This document shows, piece after piece, positions 6,343 through 13,841 of a stretch of DNA of 15,071 nucleotides. Position 1 is the stretch's first letter; each line of letters begins with the position of its first letter. Both the position numbers and the translations under genes were made by a program. Source of the stretch: Actinomycetes bacterium (GTDB lineage: Bacteria; Actinomycetota; Actinomycetes; Actinomycetales; Microbacteriaceae). Where the stretch lies: assembly GCA_023431405.1 (NCBI GenBank), contig JAEYVZ010000089.1, positions 1 through 15,071 on the forward strand, in the 5' to 3' direction. Under the pieces are notes generated by a model. The model was not told the origin of the DNA. It ran no database searches and worked only from the letters and a program-made list of their open reading frames with translations.

Positions 6343-6989
6343 CCAGCACGACTGCCCACGAGTTCGCCGCCGCGGCCGCCTTCGCCGACCGGCTCCCGAC
6401 CGTGACGCGCACGACGGCCCGGCCCTCGACCGGCTCTGGCGAGACCGGTGAGGCACTCATGGTCACGTCGGTGGGCGACACCAGCGCAGCCCTGGCCGTG
6501 GTCATGCTCGACGACTCGGTGCTCGTCGGCGACGACCTCGAGGCGCCGCTGGCAGAGCGCCTCCGCGACGCCCTCGACGCCGCGGCCACCGCCTTCGGCC
6601 CGAGCGTGCTGGGGGAGCCGGTCATGGGAGATGCGTCGGCGCTGTTCTCGCACCCCGCCGCGCAGGTGTTCGACCTCGTCGATGAGACCGACCGCACCGT
6701 CGGCCGCCTGGCCGTGCGCATCTCGCAGACCCGCAGCGCATCGCCGCGGCGTCTTCAGCGCATCGCCGGTGTCGAGATGGATCTGACCGTCGAGGTCGGC
6801 CGCACCCGTATGACGGTGCGCGACGTGCTGGACCTCGAGCCGGGCCGCATCATCGAGCTCGACCGGTCGGCCGGGGCGCCCGCCGACGTCAAGCTCAACG
6901 GCCGGCTCATCGCCCACGGCGAGATCGTGGTGGTCGATCAGGACTACGCGGTGCGCATCACGCGCATCATCGAGAACGCGGAGGTCTGA
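6339..6989 (+). CDS. fliN: Flagellar motor switch protein FliN
   Basis: 216 residues from ATG 6339, coupled to the fliM stop by ATGA with GGAGG upstream. The C-terminal ~70 residues (143-213) are a clear SpoA domain: VEMDLTVEVGRTRMTVRDVL, DLEPGRIIELDRSAG, then VKLNGRLIAHGEIVVVDQDY and AVRITRII. In the family FliN builds the base of the C-ring with FliM and docks the export ATPase complex through FliH. The N-terminal ~140 residues are longer than in the ~137-residue enterobacterial FliN. They are Ala/Asp-rich, appear to form an alpha/beta region (ALAVVMLDDSVLVGDDLEAP) and lack the CheY-binding peptide of Bacillus FliY; I see no CheC-type phosphatase motif. GGAGG at 6980-6984, inside its last codons, appears to serve fliO. 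Confidence 0.94.
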   Translation: MTSTTAHEFAAAAAFADRLPTVTRTTARPSTGSGETGEALMVTSVGDTSAALAVVMLDDSVLVGDDLEAPLAERLRDALDAAATAFGPSVLGEPVMGDASALFSHPAAQVFDLVDETDRTVGRLAVRISQTRSASPRRLQRIAGVEMDLTVEVGRTRMTVRDVLDLEPGRIIELDRSAGAPADVKLNGRLIAHGEIVVVDQDYAVRITRIIENAEV

Positions 6990-6990
6990 C

Positions 6991-7479
6991 CTGGACGATC
7001 TCCTGCTCGCAGCCCGCGTCGTCGTCTCGCTCGCGGCGGTGCTGGGCGCCATCTGGCTCCTCCAGCGCCGCGTCGCACGCGGGGCGAAGAAGGAGCGCAC
7101 CCACGACACGGTGCGCATCGTCTCCAAACGGAGTCTCGGCGCGAAGGCGCAGCTCGTCGTCGCCGAGATCGACGGCGCGCGCTACGTGCTGGGCGTCTCC
7201 GACGGCGGCATCTCCGTCATCGATCGGATCGACGCGGCGGCCGAACGGACGGCATCCGTCGCGCCGGTGACCGCCCTCCCCGGCGTTCTCACCGCAGCCG
7301 GCGGGGGCACGGCCCCGGCTCAGCCGGCCGACGCGCACCGCGACCTCGACGCCCCCCTTCCCCTCCGCCGCACCCACCCGCAGAGTCGTGCCGCCGCGCG
7401 CGCCGTACGCTCGACGAGCCTGTCGACGTTCCTGCAGAAGGATGCCGCGCAGGTGCTGCGGCGCGCACTGGGCGCATGA
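6991..7479 (+). CDS. fliO: Flagellar biosynthesis protein FliO, apparent CTG start
   Basis: 162 residues if read from CTG 6991. FliO is a small membrane chaperone that helps the FliP/FliR export gate assemble. The sequence from the CTG is (M)DDLLLAARVVVSLAAVLGAI, the expected single N-terminal membrane helix, followed by WLLQRRVARGAKK and a compact domain (~40-80, VRIVSKRSLGAKAQLVVAEI...VLGVSDGGISVI) typical of FliO. The first conventional start in frame is GTG 7039, which would remove most of the membrane helix and has no supported ribosome site. No ATG, GTG or TTG lies just upstream in frame. GGAGG (6980-6984) sits six bases before the CTG. The tail (~90-162) is low-complexity. It overlaps fliP by four bases. 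Confidence 0.87.
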   Translation: MDDLLLAARVVVSLAAVLGAIWLLQRRVARGAKKERTHDTVRIVSKRSLGAKAQLVVAEIDGARYVLGVSDGGISVIDRIDAAAERTASVAPVTALPGVLTAAGGGTAPAQPADAHRDLDAPLPLRRTHPQSRAAARAVRSTSLSTFLQKDAAQVLRRALGA

Positions 7480-8306
7480 GCGTGCGGGGGCGCCGGGCGA
7501 CGTCGCGTGGCCGCCGGGCAGCGGGGGCGTTCGCGCTCACGGTGCTGGCCGTCATCGTGCTGCAGTCGCTCGCCGCCGCACCCGCCCACGCCGCACCCCC
7601 GGTGTTCACCGACACCCTCCCGCCGACCCCGCCGTCCGGCGTCACGGTCGACATCAACGGCATCGACGGCACCCCGTCGGCGTCGATCCTCACCCTCATC
7701 GGCATCACCCTGCTGTCGGTGGCGCCCGCGCTGCTGCTCATGATGTCGTCGTTCACGAAGATCTTCGTCGTGCTCGCGATGACCCGGAACGCCCTGTCGC
7801 TGCCGACCATCCCCCCGAACCAGGTGCTCGCAGGGCTCTCCCTCTTCTTGACGCTCTTCATCATGTGGCCGGTGCTCACCGACATCAACACCGTCGCCGT
7901 GCAGCCCTACACCGAAGGGGCCACGACGTTCACCGAGGCGGTCGACGCGGCATCCGACCCCCTGCGCACGTGGATGCTCGCGTACACGCGGGAGGAAGAC
8001 CTCGCGCTCATGACGCGCTTCGCCGGTGAGGACAACCCGACCGATCCGTCGAGCACCCCCCTCATCACGCTCATCCCCGCGTTCATGATCTCGGAGCTGC
8101 GGGCCGCGTTCATCATCGGCTTCGTCATCTTCGTGCCGTTCCTCGTGATCGACCTCGTCGTGGCGGCGGCGCTCATGTCGATGGGCATGATGATGCTCCC
8201 GCCCGTCATGATCTCGCTGCCGTTCAAGATCCTGCTGTTCATCCTCGTCGACGGGTGGGGGCTCATCCTCCGCACGCTCATGCAGAGTTACGCAGGTGCC
8301 GGATGA
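7476..8306 (+). CDS. fliP: Flagellar export gate protein FliP
   Basis: 276 residues. FliP forms a pentamer at the core of the flagellar type III export gate. As is normal for the family it has a cleavable signal peptide: arginine-rich start (MSVRGRRATSRGRRAAG), hydrophobic core, then AAPAHA-AP near residue 40. Conserved blocks follow: SVAPALLLMMSSFTKIFVVL, PPNQVLAGLSLFLTLFIMWP, TPLITLIPAFMISELRAAFI, IGFVIFVPFLVIDLVVAAAL and MSMGMMMLPPVMISLPFKIL followed by LFILVDGW. The MSMGMMML run corresponds to the methionine gasket of the pore. The loop from ~140 to ~190 is periplasmic and acidic. Coupled by ATGA overlaps on both sides, which suits the need to co-assemble with FliO, FliQ and FliR. Confidence 0.97.
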   Translation: MSVRGRRATSRGRRAAGAFALTVLAVIVLQSLAAAPAHAAPPVFTDTLPPTPPSGVTVDINGIDGTPSASILTLIGITLLSVAPALLLMMSSFTKIFVVLAMTRNALSLPTIPPNQVLAGLSLFLTLFIMWPVLTDINTVAVQPYTEGATTFTEAVDAASDPLRTWMLAYTREEDLALMTRFAGEDNPTDPSSTPLITLIPAFMISELRAAFIIGFVIFVPFLVIDLVVAAALMSMGMMMLPPVMISLPFKILLFILVDGWGLILRTLMQSYAGAG

Positions 8307-8578
8307 GTCCTGAGTCGGTCCTCGACATCGCGCTCGAGGGAGTCATGATCACCGCGAAGCTCGCGGCTCCGCTGCTCATCACCGCCCTCGTGGTGGGGTT
8401 CGCCATCTCGCTGCTGCAGTCGATCACCCAGATCCAGGAGGTCACGCTGTCGTTCGTGCCGAAGGCGATCGCGGTCGGCATCGCGCTCGTCGTGTGCGGC
8501 AACTGGATGATCACCGAGGCGGTCGCGTTCACCAACGCCCTGTTCGACCGCATCCCCGGCCTTCTCACCGGCGGATGA
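8303..8578 (+). CDS. fliQ: Flagellar export gate protein FliQ
   Basis: 91 residues, close to the standard ~89. Two long membrane helices (~14-38 and ~52-77) flank a short loop with the family signature LLQSITQIQEVTLSFVPKA (38-56). FliQ subunits pack around the FliP/FliR core of the export gate. The ATG overlaps the fliP stop (ATGA at 8303-8306). A 25-base gap separates it from fliR, unlike the overlaps elsewhere. Confidence 0.96.
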   Translation: MSPESVLDIALEGVMITAKLAAPLLITALVVGFAISLLQSITQIQEVTLSFVPKAIAVGIALVVCGNWMITEAVAFTNALFDRIPGLLTGG

Positions 8579-8603
8579 CGGGGCTTCCGACAGGTGCGAT
8601 GAC

Positions 8604-9365
8604 GTGAACATCCCGATCGACTTCGCGTGGCTGGAGGCCACCGGCCTCGCCGCGGTGCGCACGACGGCATTCCTGTTCCTCGCGCCGCCCTTCTCGTATC
8701 GCGGCTTCCCCGCGCGGGTCAAGGCGATGCTCGGGGTGGGCATCGCCCTCGCCGTCAGCGGCGCCGTGTCGAACGGATATCAGCCGCTCGACACCGCCGG
8801 GTTCTTCCTCGCGCTGGTCGCCCAGCTGGTCACCGGGGCGCTGCTCGGCTTCCTCGTGACGGTCTGCTTCTCGGCCGTGCAGTCGGCGGGAAGCCTGATC
8901 GACCTGTTCGGCGGCTTCCAGCTCGCACAGGCCTTCGACCCGCAGATGAACGTCAGCGGCGCCCAGTTCACGCGCCTCTTCCAGATGATCGCGCTCGCCC
9001 TCCTCATCTCCTCCGGCGGCTACGCGCTCATCCTCGCGGGGCTCGTGCGCAGCTTCGCGGCCGTTCCGGTCGACGGGATGCTGTCGCTCACGAGCCCCGT
9101 CGAACTGCTCACCGACACCGCCGCGCAGCTGCTCATGGCTTCCGTGCAGATCGCCGGCCCGCTGCTGCTGGTGCTGTTCCTCGCCGACGTCGGGCTCGGC
9201 CTCGTCAGCCGTGTCGCCCCCGCGCTCAACGCCTTCGCCATGGGCTTCCCCCTGAAGATCATGCTGACGCTGGTGCTCGCCGGCACCGTCGTCATCGCAC
9301 TGCCCGGCATCGTCGGCGCCCTCACGGAGGACGCCGTCGAGCTCATGATCGGGGGTGTGAGATGA
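8604..9365 (+). CDS. fliR: Flagellar export gate protein FliR
   Basis: 253 residues from GTG 8604, with AGGTG at 8592-8596 as a modest ribosome site. An ATG at 8599 is out of frame and stops at once. The protein is hydrophobic throughout, with about six membrane helices. Family blocks are visible: RTTAFLFLAPPFSYRGFPAR, VKAMLGVGIAL, QLVTGALLGFLVTVCFSAVQ, SAGSLIDLFGGFQLAQAFDP and VSRVAPALNAFAMGFPLKIM. FliR is the single subunit that closes the FliP pentamer in the export gate and contacts FlhB. It is fused to FlhB in some clostridia, but here they are separate genes overlapping by four bases. Confidence 0.96.
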   Translation: MNIPIDFAWLEATGLAAVRTTAFLFLAPPFSYRGFPARVKAMLGVGIALAVSGAVSNGYQPLDTAGFFLALVAQLVTGALLGFLVTVCFSAVQSAGSLIDLFGGFQLAQAFDPQMNVSGAQFTRLFQMIALALLISSGGYALILAGLVRSFAAVPVDGMLSLTSPVELLTDTAAQLLMASVQIAGPLLLVLFLADVGLGLVSRVAPALNAFAMGFPLKIMLTLVLAGTVVIALPGIVGALTEDAVELMIGGVR

Positions 9366-10450
9366 GCGACGACAGTGGTGAACGCACCGAGATGGCCTCC
9401 CGCCGCCAGCTGCGCGAGGCCTACAAGAAGGGGCGCATCTCCCGCAGCCAGGACATGTCGGCGTGGGTGGCGATCGGTGCGTTCTGCGTCATGCTTCCGA
9501 CCCTCATCGGGGCTGGCAGCAATGTCGGCACGGAGCAGTTCGTGCACATCGCGTCGGTCATCCGGCATCCGGAGGTCACGGGTGCCCTCGGTGTGATGGA
9601 GACGGCGTTCACCGGCATCCCGGTGATCCTCGGCTCGACCCTCGCGACGGTGTCGGTCGTCGTGCTCATCGTCTCCGTCGTGCAGGGCGGGGTGCACCTT
9701 CGCGGGGTGCCCGCCAAGTTCGAGCAGTTCAACCTTCTCAACGGCATCAAGCGGATCTTCGGCCTGCAGGCACTGTGGGAGGGCGCGAAGGCGCTGATGA
9801 AGACCGCGGCGGTGGGCGTCGCCCTCTACGCCGTGATCGCGGGCCTGATGCCCGTGCTCACCGCGAGCGGGTCGTTCTCAGTGCAGCGGCTGATGGAGGT
9901 GGCCTCTTCCGGCGTGGGCACCCTGCTCGTGACAGCCGTCGCGGTGGGCGTCGGCCTCGCCGTGCTCGACGTGCTCGTCGTGGCGCGGCGCAACCGCAAG
10001 CACACCCGCATGACCAAGAAGCAGGCGCGCGACGAGCACAAGAACACCGAAGGCGACCCGCTCATCCGCGGTCAGCGCCGCGCGCGGCAGATGGCGATGA
10101 GCCGCAACCGCATGATCGCCGCGGTCGCCGACTCCGACGTCGTGCTGGTGAACCCCACTCACGTCGCGGTCGCGCTGCGATACGAACCGGGCAAGTCGGC
10201 GCCTCGCGTCGTCGCCAAAGGCAAGGGCATCATCGCCGAGCGCATCCGCGACCGCGCCACCGAGGCCGGCGTGCCGCTCGTGCGCGACATCCCTCTCGCC
10301 CGCGCCCTGCACGGCGCATGCGAGCTGGGTCAGGAGATCCCGGCCGACCTGTACACCGCGGTCGCCCGCGTGCTCGTGTTCGTCGACGGGCTCAAGCGCC
10401 GCGGCTCGGCCCGCGGCGTGCACACCGTTCCGGAGAGGAAGACCTCATGA
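9362..10450 (+). CDS. flhB: Flagellar export switch protein FlhB
   Basis: 362 residues. The start is typical: GERTEMASRRQLREAYKKGR with ISRSQD (6-31), matching the family's 'EKTE-AT-RR--A--KG-V--S--' head. Four membrane helices follow (~33-50, ~88-110, ~147-168, ~183-206). A cytoplasmic domain carries EGDPLIRGQRRARQMAMSRN (230-249) and the self-cleaving NPTH motif (264-267), then VAVALRYEPGKSAPRVVAKG and VPLVRDIPLARALHGACELG. In the family, cleavage between Asn and Pro allows the export apparatus to switch from hook-type to filament-type substrates; all required residues are present. It overlaps fliR and flhA by four bases each. Confidence 0.97.
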   Translation: MSDDSGERTEMASRRQLREAYKKGRISRSQDMSAWVAIGAFCVMLPTLIGAGSNVGTEQFVHIASVIRHPEVTGALGVMETAFTGIPVILGSTLATVSVVVLIVSVVQGGVHLRGVPAKFEQFNLLNGIKRIFGLQALWEGAKALMKTAAVGVALYAVIAGLMPVLTASGSFSVQRLMEVASSGVGTLLVTAVAVGVGLAVLDVLVVARRNRKHTRMTKKQARDEHKNTEGDPLIRGQRRARQMAMSRNRMIAAVADSDVVLVNPTHVAVALRYEPGKSAPRVVAKGKGIIAERIRDRATEAGVPLVRDIPLARALHGACELGQEIPADLYTAVARVLVFVDGLKRRGSARGVHTVPERKTS

Positions 10451-12495
10451 AGAGCATCCTGAAGCGCTCCGCCGTGCCGGTGGGCGTGGTCGGCATCATC
10501 ATGCTGCTGATCGTGCCCGTGCCGCCGCCGGTGCTCGATGTGCTGATCATCACCAACATCCTGTTCGCGCTGCTGATCCTTCTCACGACGATGTTCGTGA
10601 AGAAGCCGCTCGACCTCTCGGTGTTCCCGTCTCTCCTGCTGGTGGCCACGCTCTTCCGGCTCGGACTCAATGTCGCGTCCACCAAGCTCGTGCTCGGCGA
10701 GGCCCACGCCGGGCAGGTCATCGACGCGTTCGGGGCGATCGCCGTCGGCGGCTCCCTCGTCATCGGCATCGTCGTGTTCCTGATCCTCGTCGTCATCCAG
10801 TTCGTCGTCGTCACCAAGGGCGCGGAGCGCGTCGCGGAGGTGGGCGCGCGATTCACCCTCGACGCCATGCCCGGAAAGCAGATGGCGATCGACGCCGACC
10901 TCAACGCGGGCCTCATCACCGACGTCGAGGCACGCGAGCGCCGCGCCGAGATCTCCGCCGAGTCCGACTTCTACGGCGCGATGGACGGTGCCTCCAAGTT
11001 CGTCAAGGGCGACGCCATCGCCGGCCTCGTCATCATCGTGATCAACCTCGTCGGCGGCATCGCGATCGGTCTCATGTCGCACGGCATGGAGATCGACGAG
11101 GCGCTCAGCACGTACGCGATCCTCACGATCGGCGACGGTCTGGTCACTCAGATCCCGGCGCTGCTCATGGCGGTCGCCACCGGCATGATCGTGACCCGCT
11201 CGGGTGCCGAGGCGGAGATGGGCACCTCCGCGGCCGCTCAGCTCGGCCAGTCGCGCAACGCGCTCATGATCGCCGGGGGTGCCGCGATCGCGATGTCGTT
11301 CATCCCGGGCATGCCGATGCTCGCCTTCCTCGCGATCGGCGCCCTCCTGCTGCTCATCGCCCAGCGCATCGGAGCCTCGACCGAGGCGGCCGACGACAAC
11401 GCCCCCGAGCCGGAATCACGTGCCGTCGACGCGCCTGAAGAACTGGCCGAGCGGATGCGCGTGCACGCCCTCGAGATCCTCCTCGCCCCCGACATCGTCG
11501 ACCTCGTCACCGGCGGTCCCGATGACCTGCTCGGCCGGGTCAAGTCGCTCCGCCGCAAGACGGCGGTCGAGATGGGGCTGATCGTCCCGCCCGTGCGCAC
11601 GCGCGACAGCATCGAGCTGCCGTCGTCGACGTACGTCATCCGCGTCGCGGGGGTCGAGGCGGGCCGCGGGGTCGCACCGCGCGGGTCGATGCTCGCCCTC
11701 GGCATGGGGCTCGACACGCTCCCGGGAACGGCCTCGCCCGACCCCGTGTTCGGCATCGACGGCAAATGGGTGCCGCAGCACCTCCGACACAGCGCGGAGA
11801 TGGCCGGGGCGACCGTCGTCGACCGGGCGAGCGTCATCATCACGCATCTCGCCAACGTCATCCAGACCCACGCCGCGCGGCTCCTCAGCCGGGAGGACGT
11901 GCGCCAGCTCACCGACGGGCTGCGCCAGATCAGCCCGGCCGCCGTCGAAGAGCTCACCCCCTCCCTCCTGTCGCTCGCCGAGATCCAGCGTGTGCTCCAG
12001 GGGCTGCTCGCCGAGCGCGTCGCCATCAACGACCTCGTACGCATCTATGAGGCTCTCGCTCTGCGCGCCAAGACCTCGACCGAGCCGGAGGGCCTCGTCG
12101 AAGCGGCCCGCGCGGCCCTCGGCCCTGCCGTGGCCGCCCGCTTCGCCGAAGAGGGACGTCTGCGCATCATCATGATCGACCCGCTCTTGGAGCAGGCGAT
12201 GCTGGAGTCGCTGCGCACCGGCGAAGACGGTGTGCACATCGCGCTCGACCCGCGCCGTCTGGAAGCGGTCATCACCTCGACGAAGGCGGCCGTGGCCGCC
12301 GCCGGGCCCGGGTCGGAGCCGGTGCTCGTGTGCGCCCCGTCGCTGCGGTGCGCGGTGCGCCGGCTCGTGTCGACCCAGACCGACGGCCTCCCCGTGCTGT
12401 CGTACACCGAGGCCACCGCCGGCGGCCTCGCCATCGACACCGTCGGTGTCGTCCGCGATTCCCTCGCTGAGCAGCACGCTCTCAATGCGGGCTGA
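10447..12495 (+). CDS. flhA: Flagellar export gate protein FlhA
   Basis: 682 residues, the usual size. The N-terminal ~300 residues contain about eight membrane helices, with PVPPPVLDVLIITNILFALL, the family-defining block VATLFRLGLNVASTKLVLGE (66-85), and the loop RFTLDAMPGKQMAIDADLNA (135-154) with GLITDVEARERRAEISAESD and FYGAMDGASKFVKGDAIAG. The last section includes the conserved charged residues implicated in proton use. The cytoplasmic part (~330-682) carries the substrate- and chaperone-docking domains, with IMIDPLLEQAMLESL near its end. FlhA forms the nonameric ring under the export gate. The start is coupled to flhB. It is followed after 18 bases by csrA. Confidence 0.97.
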   Translation: MKSILKRSAVPVGVVGIIMLLIVPVPPPVLDVLIITNILFALLILLTTMFVKKPLDLSVFPSLLLVATLFRLGLNVASTKLVLGEAHAGQVIDAFGAIAVGGSLVIGIVVFLILVVIQFVVVTKGAERVAEVGARFTLDAMPGKQMAIDADLNAGLITDVEARERRAEISAESDFYGAMDGASKFVKGDAIAGLVIIVINLVGGIAIGLMSHGMEIDEALSTYAILTIGDGLVTQIPALLMAVATGMIVTRSGAEAEMGTSAAAQLGQSRNALMIAGGAAIAMSFIPGMPMLAFLAIGALLLLIAQRIGASTEAADDNAPEPESRAVDAPEELAERMRVHALEILLAPDIVDLVTGGPDDLLGRVKSLRRKTAVEMGLIVPPVRTRDSIELPSSTYVIRVAGVEAGRGVAPRGSMLALGMGLDTLPGTASPDPVFGIDGKWVPQHLRHSAEMAGATVVDRASVIITHLANVIQTHAARLLSREDVRQLTDGLRQISPAAVEELTPSLLSLAEIQRVLQGLLAERVAINDLVRIYEALALRAKTSTEPEGLVEAARAALGPAVAARFAEEGRLRIIMIDPLLEQAMLESLRTGEDGVHIALDPRRLEAVITSTKAAVAAAGPGSEPVLVCAPSLRCAVRRLVSTQTDGLPVLSYTEATAGGLAIDTVGVVRDSLAEQHALNAG

Positions 12496-12513
12496 AGAAA
12501 GTAGGGTGTTCGA

Positions 12514-12810
12514 GTGCTGGTGCTGACGAGACGGATCGGTGAGCGGGTGCTCATCGGCGACGACATCGAGGTCACGGTGCTGGAAGTGAAGGGCGACAGC
12601 GTGCGCCTCGGCATCCAGGCGCCGCGTGAGACGCGTATCCAGCGTGCAGAGATCGTGGCCGCCGTCGAGAACGAGAACCGCTCGGCCGCGCAGGCGGGCG
12701 CCGGCCAGCAGGAGGCGCTCCTGGCCGCTCTCGCCGGGCGTCGCGCCGCGGCGAAGGTCGCCCCCGCAGCGGCCACGGGCGCGCACGACGAGACCGCCGC
12801 CCCCGAATAG
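12514..12810 (+). CDS. csrA: Carbon storage/translational regulator CsrA with extended tail
   Basis: 98 residues from GTG 12514; the family normally has 60-75. The core MLVLTRRIGERVLIGDDIEV...VRLGIQAPRETRIQRAEIV carries the RNA-contacting residues L4, R6 and R44. CsrA dimers bind GGA-containing hairpins near ribosome sites and block translation; in Bacillus and relatives the target is flagellin mRNA and the partner FliW antagonises it. The helix after the core reads VENENRSAAQ, with N55 aligned by length to the Bacillus Asn needed for FliW control, so a FliW-type system is likely although fliW is not in this window. Residues ~60-98 are an Ala-rich extension of unknown role. It is the last gene of the operon, 18 bases after flhA, and its stop lies in a terminator-like hairpin. 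Confidence 0.96.
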   Translation: MLVLTRRIGERVLIGDDIEVTVLEVKGDSVRLGIQAPRETRIQRAEIVAAVENENRSAAQAGAGQQEALLAALAGRRAAAKVAPAAATGAHDETAAPE

Positions 12811-12822
12811 GGACGGCGGTCT
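12791..12822. terminator. Terminator-like hairpin spanning the csrA stop codon
   Basis: AGACCGCCG (12791-12799) pairs perfectly with CGGCGGTCT (12814-12822). The 14-base interval holds the csrA TAG (12808-12810), and CCC/GGG can add inner pairs. A second small stem, CCCGG (12827-12831) with CCGGG (12837-12841), follows. No clear U-tract. It lies between convergent csrA and the metal-binding lipoprotein gene and could serve both strands. Confidence 0.6.
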
Positions 12823-12848
12823 GTGCCCCGGCGCGACCGGGTGAGCGG

Positions 12849-13835
12849 TCAGGAGCCGAGCGCGTCGGAGAGGGCCGCGACGTTCCCGTCCATCCAGGTG
12901 AGGTAGGTCTTCCCCTCCGGCACCAGTTCGGTGAACTCCAGCACCGGGATGCCGGCATCGCCTGCCCACCCGATCACCTCGGTCGTCTCGGCGCCGCCCG
13001 TCTGCGCGTTCGCGATCACGACGGCGACCTCGCCGGAGGACAGGATGCGCTTGGCTTCCAGCAGCGTGGCAGGCGGAACGTCCTGGCCCTCTTCGACCGC
13101 TTCGCTGAACGCGGCGGGGGCAGCGTCGATGAGACCGGCCGCGGCGGTGAGGTAGAGCGGCACCGGCTCGGTGCTGAACACCTTCTCCCCCGCGTGAGCC
13201 GCCTCGATGTCGGCGAGATGCGACTCGATGTCGGCGATGCCCGCCGCGAGGGCCTCGCCGCCCGCCTCGTACGCCGCGGCCCCGTCGGGATCGAGCTCGC
13301 TCAGGTGGTGCACGATGTCCTCCGCCAGGTGGGCCATCACGTGCGGGTCGTACCAGACGTGCTCGTTGAAGCCCTCGATGTGATCGTGGCCGTCGTCGGC
13401 ATGCGCGTGGTCGTGCGCGTCTTCACCGTTCTCTTCACCGTGTTCTTCACCGTGTTCGGTGCCGGTGTAGTCGTGCGAGAACTCGACGGCGCGGAGAACA
13501 TCGGCATCCGTGCCCGTCGAGTCGACGAGCGCATCGACGAAGGAGTCGTACCCGCCGCCGTTCATGACGATGAGGTCGGCGCGCGACACGGTGAGCTGAT
13601 CGCGGGCCGACGACTCGTACGAGTGCGGATCTTGGCTGAGCGAGTCGATGAGGGAGGTCACCTCGACGCGGTCGCCGGCGATCTCCTCCACGATCGAGCC
13701 GTAGACATTCGTGGATGCCACGACGTGCGGCTTCGCATCACCCTGCTGCGTGTCAGCGGCGGGCGCACAGCCGGCCAGTGCCAGGCCAGCGAGGGTCAGT
13801 GGGATCGCGAAGGTCAGGGCGCGTCGGGAGGTCAT
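12849..13835 (-). CDS. Metal ABC transporter substrate-binding lipoprotein (ZnuA/cluster A-I type)
   Basis: 328 residues. A lipoprotein signal ends in LALAGC (lipobox cysteine C23), so the mature protein is anchored outside the membrane. The fold is the ZnuA/PsaA-type metal binder: VVASTNVYGSIVEEIAGDRV (38-57), QDPHSYESSARD (68-79) with ligand H71, and NEHVWYDPHVMAHLAEDIVH (157-176) with ligand H159. The His/Asp/Glu-rich loop at 121-152 is typical of zinc-type members and is thought to collect or sense zinc. The usual third histidine (family 'H-D-A-F-x-Y' region) is replaced by FSTEPVPLYLTAAAGL. Zinc is the most likely cargo, with manganese possible. No permease or ATPase gene is adjacent on either side. 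A Fur/Zur-type site overlaps its promoter. The start has no clear ribosome site and may be leaderless. Confidence 0.92.
   Translation of the reverse strand: MTSRRALTFAIPLTLAGLALAGCAPAADTQQGDAKPHVVASTNVYGSIVEEIAGDRVEVTSLIDSLSQDPHSYESSARDQLTVSRADLIVMNGGGYDSFVDALVDSTGTDADVLRAVEFSHDYTGTEHGEEHGEENGEDAHDHAHADDGHDHIEGFNEHVWYDPHVMAHLAEDIVHHLSELDPDGAAAYEAGGEALAAGIADIESHLADIEAAHAGEKVFSTEPVPLYLTAAAGLIDAAPAAFSEAVEEGQDVPPATLLEAKRILSSGEVAVVIANAQTGGAETTEVIGWAGDAGIPVLEFTELVPEGKTYLTWMDGNVAALSDALGS
13421..13456. repeat. Three in-frame copies of a 12-base repeat in the His-rich loop
   Basis: The unit CTTCACCGTGTT occurs three times head to tail (13421-13432 with two changes, 13433-13444, 13445-13456). On the coding (minus) strand it encodes the repeated EHGE / EHGE / ENGE part of the metal-binding lipoprotein's acidic-His loop. 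Being a multiple of three, gain or loss of units would keep the frame. Confidence 0.8.
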
Positions 13836-13841
13836 GCCGCC

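Noticed and set aside
8599..8606. ATG at 8599 as the fliR start
   Set aside because: It is out of frame with FliR and meets TGA after two codons.
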